This document shows positions 1 through 7,714 of a stretch of 64,000 bases of DNA, piece after piece. Made by a program: the position numbers and the translations under genes. How positions within the stretch are numbered: the stretch's first letter is position 1; each line of letters opens with the position of its first letter. This DNA is from Micropruina sonneratiae. Lineage in GTDB: Bacteria; Actinomycetota; Actinomycetes; Propionibacteriales; Propionibacteriaceae. The DNA lies in contig NZ_JAPDHX010000001.1 in assembly GCF_025972045.1 (NCBI RefSeq), positions 910,787 to 974,786 on the forward strand, written 5' to 3'. A model generated the notes under the pieces. It was given only the letters and a program-made list of their open reading frames with translations. It was not told the DNA's origin and ran no database searches.

Positions 1-129
1 GGCAGCTATGGAACCCGAGAACAGTCGGCGTTGCTGAGAACGGACGCCCCGGACGCGACAGAAGGGTCGTGTTCCGGTGGTGGGGCTGAACGACATTCGG
101 CCGCGGGGGCGGGCGACTACCCTGAGCGG

Positions 130-732
130 GTGCCTTCCGAGAACAGCAGACCCCGCCGTCCGGCCTTCCGTGACCCGGCCATGCTCGAGCTGATGGGCGT
201 GGGCAGCGACCCGATCGCCCAGCTGCACGCCGCCCACGAGACCGCCGCTGTCCTGCTGCGCACCGGCCGGGCGGCCGACGATCCGGCGGTGACCAGGCGG
301 TTGGTCGACCTGGTGGACGAGATCGGGCTGTCGACGTTGGCCGATCTGTGGTCGTCGCGCCCGCCGCGCTCGCTGCCCGGTGCGTTGTGGCGGCTGTACT
401 TCCTGCGCGAGTGGATGCGCACCGACGCCCCCGGCGTGGCGCGCAGCTACGCCGCCGGCGTCCGGTTCACCGAACCCAACCACGTGGTGGCGGGCATCGA
501 TCCGCCCCGGCCCGACGACGTCCGCCGGGTCGCCGACGACATTCTGCGCGGCGCCTTTACCGGCGACTTCGCCGTCGCCCTCGAGCGGGCCGCGGCTTTC
601 TGCCTGGTGGCCTCCGCCGGCGGTGCCGACCTGGAGGGCTCCGAATGGCTGCTGCGGTCGCAGCGGCTGCAGCAGATGGCGTCCGACCTGACCGCGTGCG
701 CGGGGCTGTGGCGGGCCGGCACCCTGCAGTGA
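130..732 (+). CDS. hypothetical protein
   Basis: I do not recognise this 200-residue protein. It is soluble and looks mainly helical, with conserved-looking stretches LWRLYFLREWM and DLTACAGLWRAG. The frame is open from base 31, but I place the start at GTG 130 because TACCCT at 118-123 lies six bases before it, the same bases (ACTACCCTGAGCGGGTG) that precede truB at 8305. An ATG at 181 is the other candidate and would drop 17 residues. There are no membrane segments or metal motifs. It is followed on the opposite strand by the broken arsM gene, so its context gives no function. Confidence 0.6.
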   Translation: MPSENSRPRRPAFRDPAMLELMGVGSDPIAQLHAAHETAAVLLRTGRAADDPAVTRRLVDLVDEIGLSTLADLWSSRPPRSLPGALWRLYFLREWMRTDAPGVARSYAAGVRFTEPNHVVAGIDPPRPDDVRRVADDILRGAFTGDFAVALERAAAFCLVASAGGADLEGSEWLLRSQRLQQMASDLTACAGLWRAGTLQ

Positions 733-780
733 ATCAGGCGGAGGGTCGTCCCGGACCCGTCGCGGTGCGGGCCGGCCGGA

Positions 781-1501
781 TCATCGTGGGGCTTGGCCGA
801 GCGGCTTGACGGCCCTGATGAAGGCGCTGGCCAGCGCGCCATCGAGGGCGTCCACGGCGTCCGCCACCGTACGTCCCGCCGGCAGTTCGTCGCGCAGCGG
901 TTCGGCCAGTTCGGCTAGCTCGTCGCGGTCGTAGCGCCGCGTGATCTGCACGTCGGGTGCCCCGAAGCCGGCCGAGACGAGCTTGTCGCGGTAGTCGGTG
1001 ACGGTGAGCGCCGACGACGCACCCCGTCCACAACCCCGCCACCCGCACCCATTGCGGTGCCAGTTCGCGCAGCAGGACGACGTCGGCCGCGGCGAACCGG
1101 CCGTCGGGCCGCAGTACCCGGAACGCCTCGGCGAGCACGGCGTCCTTGTCGGTGGACACGGCCAGGCTGAGCAATTCGTCGGTGGCGTCGACCCCATAGG
1201 CGATGCCGCCCGGAGCGACGCGACGCGCCGACAGCAGGACGTCCAGCCCGCCGCCCGAACCGAGGTCGAGCACGTCGTCGCCGGGGTTGAGGTCGATCAG
1301 GGCGGTCGGGTTGCCGCAGCCGAGCGAGGCTGCGGCGGCGCCGGCCAGCGGCGCTTCGACGGCTGTGTACAGGTCGCGGGTGATCCGGTCGCAGCTGCCG
1401 CCGCAGCACGCGCCGTCGGTGCTGTCGGCGAGTCCCACCAGGCGCTGTGCGGACGTCGCGAACCTCTCGTGAACGGCCTGGGGGAGGTCGGCTGCGTCCA
1501 T
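781..1501 (-). pseudogene. arsM: arsenite methyltransferase, frameshifted and internally deleted
   Basis: The N-terminal part reads like ArsM, the SAM-dependent enzyme that methylates As(III): CCGGSC near residue 33, LGCGNPTALIDL, then the SAM motif LDLGSGGGLDVLLSARRV. Two lesions are visible. After DELLSLA the protein jumps to STDKDAVLAEAFRVLRP, skipping roughly 40 residues that ArsM proteins normally carry there. Near 1008-1012 the frame changes: GLWTGCV stays in frame 1, but TVTDYRDKLVSAGFG and the rest, to the stop at 781, lie in another frame. The start ATG 1501 has an AGGAGA ribosome site. It is divergent from arsR. I infer a dead gene; a sequencing error could explain the frameshift but not the missing block. 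Confidence 0.72.
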
Positions 1502-1511
1502 GGCGTCTCCT

Positions 1512-1531
1512 GATTCGATCAGTCTGGAATC
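1512..1531. promoter_or_regulatory. possible ArsR operator
   Basis: A short inverted repeat, GATTC-N10-GAATC, lies between the divergent arsM and arsR starts. ArsR-family repressors bind such dyads, and the position suits control of arsM. The arms are only five bases long, so this is weak. Confidence 0.25.
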
Positions 1532-1590
1532 AAGAGGTTGGCACGTAATTCGGCCAGGTCGGCCTCGGCGTCATCGGTCACGATAGAGGC

Positions 1591-1901
1591 ATGACGATCG
1601 AGGTGGACGCCTGCTGTCCCGGGCAGGGATCGACCGGTGAACCGGCCCCCGACGACCTGGCCGCCGGCTTCAAGGCGCTCGGCGATCCGGTGCGGGTGCG
1701 GCTGTACGCGCTGATCGCCGCACGCGACGAGATCTGTGTGTGCGAGCTCACGCCGCAGTTCGAGCAGTCCACGTCATCACCCATCACCTCAAGGTGTTGC
1801 GCGAGGCAGGACTGGGTCGCGCCCAGCGCCGCGGGACGTGGGTGTACCACGCCTCCGTGCCGGACGCCGTGGCGCGGCTGGGAGCGTTCCTCACCGCCTG
1901 A
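1591..1901 (+). pseudogene. arsR: ArsR-family arsenic-responsive repressor, frameshifted
   Basis: The first 60 codons encode an ArsR/SmtB winged-helix repressor: FKALGDPVRVRLYALIAA followed by EICVCELTP, with candidate As(III) ligands C8, C9, C49 and C51 (an N-terminal Cys pair plus a Cys in helix 3 or 4 is known in some actinobacterial ArsRs). At about 1772 one base appears to be missing. The recognition helix and wing continue in another frame, VITHHLKVLREAGLG, then RRGTWVYHASVPDAVARLGAF, to TGA at 1899-1901. As written the gene gives a chimeric protein with no DNA-binding wing. It is divergent from the equally broken arsM, so the whole module looks inactive unless these are sequence errors. 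Confidence 0.72.
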
Positions 1902-2511
1902 TCGGCTGAGCGTCCGCAGGGCGCCGCTTCGATCGCGCAACGCTCGAGCCGGGCCGGATTTGGGTTCTGGGTGGGACGGCCTATAGTTGGCGGTCGGTGT
2001 CGGGCTGAGGTAGCCCCGGGCTCCAACACTTGCCGCTACGAGCGGCCACGCGCCGAGAGGCGCTCCCAGCCCGGCACCGATCTTCTTCTCTCCCATGCCC
2101 TCGGTGAGGTCCCGGCATTCGCCGGGATGACGGATGTGGGCGGCCTTCGGTGAGGTCCCGGCGTTCGCCGGGATGACGGGGTGCGGTGGGTTCTCGGTGG
2201 GGTCCCGGCGTTCGCCGGGATGACGGGGTGCGGTGCGGGCCCTTCGGTGAGAATCCCCGGCGTCCGAACACGACTGAGCCCGGCCGTCCGAAGACAGCCG
2301 GGCCGGGAAGAGGAATCAGTCGATCGTGCGTTCAGACGCGCCTCCCTTCCGCACCACCACGCTCGCCGGCACCAAACGCTCGCCCCGGCTGGACGGCGAT
2401 CGTGGTGGAGACCCGGTTGTTCATGTCCGCTACTCAACCGGCCGTTTCCGTGGAGGCTCTGGCTGCGTCCTATGGCCTGCCTGTGAGTGCGGCCCGCTAC
2501 CCTTGGACGCC
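1902..2511. other. 610-base gap without a convincing gene
   Basis: I see no supported gene between arsR and ylxR. Several overlapping open frames here run through low-complexity codons and a palindrome array. The gap holds the repeat array at 2106-2226, a fourth degenerate unit near 2244-2270, and the -10 box for ylxR at 2498-2503. Genes rimP and nusA, which commonly precede ylxR, are not here. Confidence 0.6.
2106..2226. repeat. three tandem copies of a GGTCCCGGCGTTCGCCGGGA palindrome
   Basis: Three near-identical units, at 2106-2133, 2152-2179 and 2199-2226, recur every 46-47 bases. Each contains a CCCGGCGTTCGCCGGG stem-loop followed by ATGACGG. Related units occur in other gaps at 30421-30506, 37682-37750 and 61560-61587. 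This is a REP-like intergenic palindrome family, not a CRISPR: the units are self-complementary and the spacers resemble each other. Confidence 0.8.
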
Positions 2512-2763
2512 GTGACGACCCCCCAACGGATGTGCGCCGGCTGCCGCGAGCGGGCCGCCAAGGACGCCCTGGTCCGGCTGGTCTGGGACGGCGAAACCTC
2601 GGTCGTCGTCGACCTCCACCAGCGGTTGCCGGGGCGGGGCGTCTACCTGCACCCGGCCTGCGCCGCCCGGGCACTGAAATCGCGGGCGATCGGACGCGGC
2701 CTGCGCCGCAACCTCGACGGCAAGGAGGTGGGGAATGTCCTCGCCACGCTCCCGGTTGGGTGA
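2512..2763 (+). CDS. ylxR: YlxR family RNA-binding protein (DUF448)
   Basis: An 83-residue protein with the YlxR hallmark RMCAGCR near its start, followed by LVRLVWD, GRGVYLHPACAARAL and a basic C-terminus (GRGLRRNL). YlxR proteins are small nucleoid/RNA-binding proteins usually encoded between nusA and infB. I choose GTG 2512 because TACCCT at 2498-2503 stands eight bases upstream, as in other leaderless genes of this window; ATG 2530 is the alternative. It is followed by the infB leader. The usual upstream partner nusA is absent. Confidence 0.85.
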   Translation: MTTPQRMCAGCRERAAKDALVRLVWDGETSVVVDLHQRLPGRGVYLHPACAARALKSRAIGRGLRRNLDGKEVGNVLATLPVG

Positions 2764-2780
2764 TTCGAGGGCGACGGCGA

Positions 2781-2786
2781 TAGACT
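2781..2786 (+). promoter_or_regulatory. candidate -10 box for infB
   Basis: TAGACT follows the ylxR stop and precedes about 130 bases of leader. A weak TTGGGT lies 19 bases upstream. A transcript from here would carry the small hairpin at about 2800-2820 and the three mini-ORFs at 2845-2887. Confidence 0.35.
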
Positions 2787-2844
2787 TGCAGGTGCGCCTC
2801 CGCCGATCCGTGGCGGATCCCAACCAGAAAGTGGGCTAACGCTC

Positions 2845-2887
2845 ATGACCACTCGATGAGTACCTCGAAATGAGCAACAACAACTAG
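2845..2887 (+). other. three overlapping mini-ORFs in the infB leader
   Basis: Three tiny reading frames follow each other with ATGA overlaps. ATG 2845 encodes MTTR and stops at 2857-2859. ATG 2856 encodes MSTSK and stops at 2871-2873. ATG 2870 encodes MSNNN and ends at TAG 2885-2887. They end 35 bases before the infB GTG. Each stop overlaps the next start, so a ribosome could terminate and restart three times before reaching the SD of infB. This looks like a translational control leader, but that role is inference. Confidence 0.6.
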
Positions 2888-2922
2888 CTGGCCTGCGCAC
2901 CACGCGGGCCTGAAGGAGAGTA

Positions 2923-5871
2923 GTGGCCAAGGTCCGCGTCTACGAGCTCGCCAAGGAGCTCGGACTCGAAAGCAAAGATCTTCTGAAGAAGCTGAACGAC
3001 ATGGGCGAGTTCGTCCGGTCGGCTTCTTCCACCATCGAGCCGCCCGTCGTCCGGCGGCTCAACGAACGCATGTCGGCCGAGAAGGCCCCGAGCGCGCCGT
3101 CGTCCGGCGCCAAGCCCCAGGCCAACCGTCCCGGCGGCTCGGTCCCGCGTCCCGCTCCGGCTCAGCAGTCCGCGCCGCAGGCGTCCGCGACCACCGCCGG
3201 CGGGCAGCAGAGCACCCAGGCCCGGCCGTCCGGCCCGCGCCCGGGCGCCGGCCAGTCCGGCCAGGCGAGCCAGGCGAGCCAGCCGGCACCGAGCGTCCAG
3301 CAGCGGCCGTCGGCGACGCCGCAGCCGCGTCCGAGCGCGCCGCAGGCCCGCTCCGACGCAGGCCAGGCGCGCCCCGCCGAGCAGCAGCGCCCCGCGGCCC
3401 AGTCGCGTCCGGCCTCCGGCGAAGGGTCGGCAGCCACGGCGGCCCGTCCGTCGTCCGGCACCCCGGGGCCGCGTCCGTCGGCCCCGCGGCCGATGCCGCG
3501 TCCGGGTGGCACCGGCGGCCTGCCCGGCCAGGGCGGCAACCGCCGGCCCGGCGCACCGCGTCCGGGCAACAACCCGTTCTCGTCCAGCCAGGGCATGGGC
3601 GTGCGGCGCGCCCGGCCCGAGGGCGGCACGGCCCCGGCCGGCCGCACGGACGCCCGTGGCGGCTCCGCGCGTCCCGGACAGCCCGGCGGTGCCCGGCCCG
3701 GGCCCCGCTCCGGCGTGCCCGGCATGCCGCGTCCCAATCCCGCGATGATGCCCCGCCAGGCCAACCCGTCCCTGGGCAGCACCCAGGGCCGCACCGGTGG
3801 CGGCGGCGGACGCGGTGGCTTCGGCGGCGGCGGACGCCCCGGCGGCGGTCCCGCGAACCGGGGTGGCTTCGGTGGTCCCGGACGTCCCGCGGGTGGGCCT
3901 CCCACCGGTGGCGGCGGTCGCGGCCGTGGTGGCCGCGGCGGGTCGGGCACCCAGGGTGCGTTCGGTCGCGCCGGCGGGCCGGCCAAGCGCGGACGCAAGA
4001 GCAAGAAGCAGCGCAGGCAGGAATTCGACCAGATGGAGGCCCCGACGATCGGTGGCGTCCGGATCCGGTCCGGTGACGGCTCGACGGTGCGGCTGCGCCG
4101 TGGCGCGTCGTTGACCGACCTGGCCGAGAAGATCGGTGTCGATCCGGCGTCGCTGGTGCAGGTGCTGTTCAACCTGGGCGAGATGGTCAACGCCACCCAG
4201 TCGGTGGCCGACGACACGCTGCAGGTGCTGGGCGCCGAGCTCAACTACTCCATCGAGGTCGTCTCGCCCGAGGACGAGGACCGCGAACTGCTGGAGAGCT
4301 TCGACATCGAGTTCGGTGAGGACGAAGGCGGCGAGGCCGACCTGGCCCCGCGTCCGCCGGCCGTCACCGTGATGGGCCATGTCGACCACGGCAAGACCAA
4401 GCTGCTGGACGCCATCCGGCACACCAACGTGGTCGCCGGCGAGGCCGGTGGCATCACCCAGGCCATCGGCGCCTACCAGGTGACCACCGAGGTCGACGGC
4501 AACGAGCGCAAGATCACCTTCATCGACACCCCGGGTCACGAGGCGTTCACCGCCATGCGTGCCCGCGGCGCCAAGTCGACCGACATCGCCGTGCTGGTGG
4601 TGGCGGCCGACGACGGCGTGATGCCGCAGACGATCGAGGCGCTCAACCACGCCAAGGCGGCCGAGGTGCCGATCGTGGTCGCGGTGAACAAGGTCGACAA
4701 GGAGACCGCCGACCCGGCCAAGGTGCGCGGCCAGCTCACCGAGTACGGCCTGGTGCCCGAGGAGTACGGCGGCGACACCATGTTCGTCGACGTCTCGGCC
4801 ACCACCAGGCAGGGCCTGGACGAGCTGCTCGAGGCTATCGTGCTCACCGCGGACGCCTCACTCGACCTGCGCGCCAACCCGGACATGCCCGCGCAGGGCG
4901 TGGCCATCGAGGCGCACCTGGACAAGGGCCGCGGCCCGGTCGCCACGGTGCTGGTGCACCGCGGCACGCTGCACACCGGCGATTCGATTGTCGCCGGCTC
5001 GGCGCACGGTCGCGTCCGCGCCATGATCAACGACCAGGGCGAACAGGTCGACGAGGCGCCGCCGTCCATGCCGGTGCAGGTGCTCGGCTTGACCTCGGTG
5101 CCAGGCGCGGGCGACAACTTCCTGGTCGTCGAGGACGACCGGATGGCCCGGCAGATCGCCGACAAGCGCGAGGCCCGGAAGCGGGCGGCGATGCTGGCCA
5201 AGTCGACCCGGCGCAAGACCCTCGACCAGCTGTTCGAGCAGCTCGAGAAGGGCGAGACGCAGGAGCTCAAGCTCATCCTCAAGGGCGATTCGGCCGGTTC
5301 GGTCGAGGCGCTCGAGGACGCGCTGGCCAACATCGAGATCTCCGACGAGGTCAGCCTGCGGGTCATCGACCGCGGTGTCGGTGCGATCACCGAGACGAAC
5401 GTGTCGCTGGCCGAGGCGTCCGACGCGGTGATCATCGGCTTCAACGTGCGCCCCCAGGGCAAGGCCACCCAGCTGGCGGATTCGGCCGGTGTCGACATCC
5501 GCTACTACTCGGTGATCTACGCCGCGATCGACGACGTCGAGTCGGCGCTGAAGGGCATGCTCAAGCCGATCTTCGAAGAGAAGGTCACCGGCCAGGCCGA
5601 GATCCGGGAGATCTTCCGGTCGTCCAAGTTCGGCACCATCGCGGGCTGTATGGTCATCGACGGTTCCGTGCGGCGCAACTCGAAGGCCCGTCTGATCCGC
5701 GACGGAGTGGTGGTGACCGACACCTCGATCGCCTCCCTGCGGCGCGAGAAGGACGACGTCACGGAGGTCCGCGAGGGCTACGAGTGCGGCATGACGCTGA
5801 CCAACTACTCCGACATCAAGGTCGACGACGTGATCGAGACCTACGAGATGGTGGAGAAGCCGCGCGACTGA
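2923..5871 (+). CDS. infB: translation initiation factor IF-2
   Basis: A 982-residue IF-2, the GTPase that delivers initiator tRNA to the 30S subunit. It begins [21 protein letters not shown] (IF2-N domain). Residues 50-345 form a long Pro/Ala/Gly/Arg-rich linker with RGG-like blocks, then a second IF2-N domain lies around 390-440. The G domain carries G1 GHVDHGKT at 485-492, G3 DTPGH at 535-539 and G4 NKVD at 589-592. Domains II, III and C2 follow and end in [14 protein letters not shown] 2923 is preceded by AAGGAGAG. The length is typical of actinobacteria. The leader holds three overlapping mini-ORFs, and a strong hairpin follows the stop. Confidence 0.98.
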   Translation: MAKVRVYELAKELGLESKDLLKKLNDMGEFVRSASSTIEPPVVRRLNERMSAEKAPSAPSSGAKPQANRPGGSVPRPAPAQQSAPQASATTAGGQQSTQARPSGPRPGAGQSGQASQASQPAPSVQQRPSATPQPRPSAPQARSDAGQARPAEQQRPAAQSRPASGEGSAATAARPSSGTPGPRPSAPRPMPRPGGTGGLPGQGGNRRPGAPRPGNNPFSSSQGMGVRRARPEGGTAPAGRTDARGGSARPGQPGGARPGPRSGVPGMPRPNPAMMPRQANPSLGSTQGRTGGGGGRGGFGGGGRPGGGPANRGGFGGPGRPAGGPPTGGGGRGRGGRGGSGTQGAFGRAGGPAKRGRKSKKQRRQEFDQMEAPTIGGVRIRSGDGSTVRLRRGASLTDLAEKIGVDPASLVQVLFNLGEMVNATQSVADDTLQVLGAELNYSIEVVSPEDEDRELLESFDIEFGEDEGGEADLAPRPPAVTVMGHVDHGKTKLLDAIRHTNVVAGEAGGITQAIGAYQVTTEVDGNERKITFIDTPGHEAFTAMRARGAKSTDIAVLVVAADDGVMPQTIEALNHAKAAEVPIVVAVNKVDKETADPAKVRGQLTEYGLVPEEYGGDTMFVDVSATTRQGLDELLEAIVLTADASLDLRANPDMPAQGVAIEAHLDKGRGPVATVLVHRGTLHTGDSIVAGSAHGRVRAMINDQGEQVDEAPPSMPVQVLGLTSVPGAGDNFLVVEDDRMARQIADKREARKRAAMLAKSTRRKTLDQLFEQLEKGETQELKLILKGDSAGSVEALEDALANIEISDEVSLRVIDRGVGAITETNVSLAEASDAVIIGFNVRPQGKATQLADSAGVDIRYYSVIYAAIDDVESALKGMLKPIFEEKVTGQAEIREIFRSSKFGTIAGCMVIDGSVRRNSKARLIRDGVVVTDTSIASLRREKDDVTEVREGYECGMTLTNYSDIKVDDVIETYEMVEKPRD

Positions 5872-5880
5872 CGCGTCAGG

Positions 5881-5909
5881 GGCCCCGGTGGATGTCCTCC
5901 ACCGGGGCC
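5881..5909 (+). terminator. hairpin after infB
   Basis: A perfect 12-bp stem (GGCCCCGGTGGA paired with its complement) around a 5-base loop starts nine bases after the infB stop. There is no long T tract, so it may only attenuate read-through into rbfA, which begins 52 bases on. Confidence 0.65.
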
Positions 5910-5961
5910 TTGGCGCACTAGGGTGGGGGCGTTTCGTGACCCGCCGAGAAGGAGGCCCGTG

Positions 5962-6390
5962 ATGGGTAACCCGCGTTACATCAAGGTCGCCGAGCAGATC
6001 AAGGTGATCGTGGCGGAGCTGCTCGAGCGGAGGATCAAGGATCCCCGGCTCGGGTTCGTGACGCTCACCGACGTCCGGCTCACCGGCGACGGCCGGGAGG
6101 CGACCGTCTTCTACACCGTGATGGGCGACGAGCAGGCCCGCACCGACAGCGCCGCGGCGCTCGAGTCGGCGCGGGGGCTGATCCGCTCGCAGGTGGGCAA
6201 GCAACTCGGGATGAAGTTCACCCCGACCATCGCGTTCGTGCTCGACTCGGTCCCCGAATCGGCCGCCGCGATCGAGGACGTGCTGGCCCGGGCTCGCGCC
6301 GCCGACGAGGCGGTGGCCGCCCAGGCCGCCGAGGCGTCCTATGCCGGCGAGGCGGATCCGTACCGCAAGCCGGACGACCCGGAGGCCTGA
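5962..6390 (+). CDS. rbfA: 30S ribosome-binding factor RbfA
   Basis: A 142-residue RbfA, a KH-fold protein that matures the 5' end of 16S rRNA and is needed at low temperature. Family motifs are [20 protein letters not shown] at the N-terminus, [18 protein letters not shown], then [18 protein letters not shown] and the C-terminal IEDVLARA. The start is ATG 5962, with AAGGAGG eight bases upstream; the frame is open further back, but the family begins here. It sits behind infB as usual, but truB does not follow directly: about 1.9 kb of other genes intervene. Confidence 0.95.
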   Translation: MGNPRYIKVAEQIKVIVAELLERRIKDPRLGFVTLTDVRLTGDGREATVFYTVMGDEQARTDSAAALESARGLIRSQVGKQLGMKFTPTIAFVLDSVPESAAAIEDVLARARAADEAVAAQAAEASYAGEADPYRKPDDPEA

Positions 6391-6414
6391 GCGCCCCGAT
6401 CGGCTCCGTCAAAC

Positions 6415-6446
6415 ACCAGCGCCCACGAGCTATCGTGGGCGCTGGT
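6415..6446 (+). terminator. intrinsic-type hairpin after rbfA
   Basis: A perfect 14-bp stem (6415-6428 with 6433-6446) and a 4-base loop, 25 bases after the rbfA stop. It closes the ylxR-infB-rbfA unit before the next promoter at 6475. Confidence 0.7.
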
Positions 6447-6474
6447 TCGCTTGTGGGGGCTTGCATTTCGCGCC

Positions 6475-6490
6475 TAGAATGCTAGCATTC
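6475..6490 (+). promoter_or_regulatory. -10 box overlapping a perfect 14-base palindrome
   Basis: TAGAAT (6475-6480) overlaps the perfect palindrome GAATGCTAGCATTC (6477-6490), four bases before ATG 6495. TTGTGG at 6451-6456 could be the -35 (18-base spacer). Ribbon-helix-helix proteins bind palindromes of this size at their own promoters, so autorepression by the next gene is likely. Confidence 0.55.
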
Positions 6491-6494
6491 AAGT

Positions 6495-6650
6495 ATGCGA
6501 GCAAATGAGGACGAGGACCCCAAGGTCCAGTTCAACGTGTACCTGCCGAAGTCGCTGGTCACGGCGTTGAAGCACCGGGCCATCGACGAGGGGCTGAGCA
6601 TGTCGGCGTTCGTCGAGCGGCTCGCCCGTGACTACCTCAAGGAGCAGTGA
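6495..6650 (+). CDS. small ribbon-helix-helix (CopG-like) DNA-binding protein
   Basis: A 51-residue protein that reads as a classic ribbon-helix-helix fold: the strand KVQFNVYLPKSLVTALKHRA, then the helix pair AIDEGLSMSAFVERLARDYLKEQ. Such dimers bind DNA through the beta strand and are common as antitoxins or autoregulators. Its TGA overlaps the ATG of the downstream VOC gene (TGATG), which implies translational coupling. A perfect palindrome covers its promoter. No toxin-like partner is present: the neighbour is a two-domain VOC protein, so I favour a specific regulator over a toxin-antitoxin pair. Confidence 0.8.
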   Translation: MRANEDEDPKVQFNVYLPKSLVTALKHRAIDEGLSMSAFVERLARDYLKEQ

Positions 6651-7387
6651 TGATCATCAGTAGGCCCGTGCAGTACACCAGCCGGGTGGGTGAGTACCGC
6701 GCGTTGTTGCGGGCGCTCGGCCTGGTCGAGTTGCCGACCGAGGCCGAAACCGGTGGGTCCGATGTCTGGACGGTGTTCCAGGCCGGGTCGGGACGGGTGG
6801 CGCTGCACGCCGTGGACGCCGGCGACCCGCTCGACGGCGGCGCGGCGCTGGGCTTCGAGACCGACGAGCTGGACGCCGTGGCCGGCCGCCTCGCCCAGGC
6901 GTCCGGGGTGGAGGTGCGCCGCTTCGCGCGCTCGGACGGCAAGGCGATCGAGGCGGTGGCGGCCGACGGTCAACACCTGTTCCTGCTGGCCCCGACCCCC
7001 GGCCAGGTCACGGCCGAGGTGGCCGAACTGGCCGCCCTGGCGCTGTGGGTGACCCCCGACGTCGCGGGCGCGGCTTACGTGCTGAACGGGCTCGGGTTGC
7101 GCGGCACGGTCGCCAGCGACGGTGGGGGCTGGTACCAGGCGTCCGCCGACGGTGGCGGGCTGGCCGCCGCGCACGACGGGACCGAGGCCTCGGCGCAACT
7201 GTCGTTCGAGTACGACGGCGACGTGCAGGCGCTGCAGGGCCGGCTCGAGGCCCATGGCATCGGCTGCGCACTGGTGGACGAGTCCTACGGACGCACGCTG
7301 CTGGTGGACCGCCCCGACGGCGGCGACCCGCTGTGGGTGAACGAGCGGCAGACCGATCTATACGGCTACGTGGCCCTGAACGCCTGA
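6650..7387 (+). CDS. two-domain VOC (glyoxalase/bleomycin-resistance fold) protein
   Basis: A 245-residue protein made of two VOC-like halves. In the first (about 1-115), SRVGEYRALLRALGLVE is the typical opening and GGAALGFETDELDAVAGRL the mid-domain strand and helix. The second (about 120-245) has LWVTPDVAGAAYVLNGLGLR and ends in DPLWVNERQTDLYGYV. VOC proteins act as glyoxalases, dioxygenases or drug-binding proteins; the usual His/Glu metal ligands are not obvious, so a binding role is as likely as catalysis. ATG 6650 overlaps the stop of the ribbon-helix-helix gene; GTG 6647 is possible. No substrate can be assigned. Confidence 0.75.
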   Translation: MIISRPVQYTSRVGEYRALLRALGLVELPTEAETGGSDVWTVFQAGSGRVALHAVDAGDPLDGGAALGFETDELDAVAGRLAQASGVEVRRFARSDGKAIEAVAADGQHLFLLAPTPGQVTAEVAELAALALWVTPDVAGAAYVLNGLGLRGTVASDGGGWYQASADGGGLAAAHDGTEASAQLSFEYDGDVQALQGRLEAHGIGCALVDESYGRTLLVDRPDGGDPLWVNERQTDLYGYVALNA

Positions 7388-7406
7388 CAGCGCGGGGCGG
7401 GGTGGG

Positions 7407-7643
7407 TCAGCGGGACGCCGCTGCCGCGCCCACCCCGAGCGCGACGTCGGCCAGGGCGTCGGCGTGGGCCTGGGCCGAGTCGATCAGCGGCAGCGGGCTC
7501 TCCTCGGGGCCGACCAGTAGGCCGATCTCGGTGCAGGCCAGCACCACCGCCTGAGCGGCCAGGTCGTCGATGGCGCGAAGGTAGTCGCGGCGGGAGGCGT
7601 CCGTCACCACGCCCTGGGTGAGTTCGTCGAAGACCTCGAACGC
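7407..7643 (-). pseudogene. aspartate/glutamate racemase, C-terminal remnant
   Basis: Reading leftwards from 7643, the frame gives FEVFDELTQGVVTDASRR, then AVVLACTEIGLLVGPEES and PLIDSAQAHADALA. This is the last third of the Asp/Glu racemase (YgeA) family, including the second catalytic Cys in the ACTEIG motif. The N-terminal two thirds with the first catalytic Cys are missing. Upstream of FEV the frame runs at once into the promoter region of the divergent acetyltransferase. I infer a 3' gene fragment left after deletion or recombination. Confidence 0.65.
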
Positions 7644-7714
7644 CCCCTACCGGTAGTGATCCGTCCGGAATGGTGCCTAGGGTGAGCGACGTGAGCACGA
7701 GACGGGAGGACGGC

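Noticed and set aside
2106-2226. CRISPR-like spacing of 46-47 bases
   Set aside because: The units are strong self-complementary stem-loops, the intervening bases resemble one another, only three copies exist, no cas gene is near and the same unit is dispersed elsewhere.
1902-2515. Several overlapping 100-codon frames on both strands
   Set aside because: They run through the palindrome array and show no motif; none has a ribosome site or family resemblance.
2884-4650. 588-codon open frame on the minus strand opposite infB
   Set aside because: It is the complement of the Gly/Arg/Pro-rich IF-2 linker and G domain; composition is low complexity and infB is unmistakable.
6495-7387. Toxin-antitoxin system
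   Set aside because: The second protein is a two-domain VOC fold without nuclease or other toxin motifs, so the label is not supported, only the layout.
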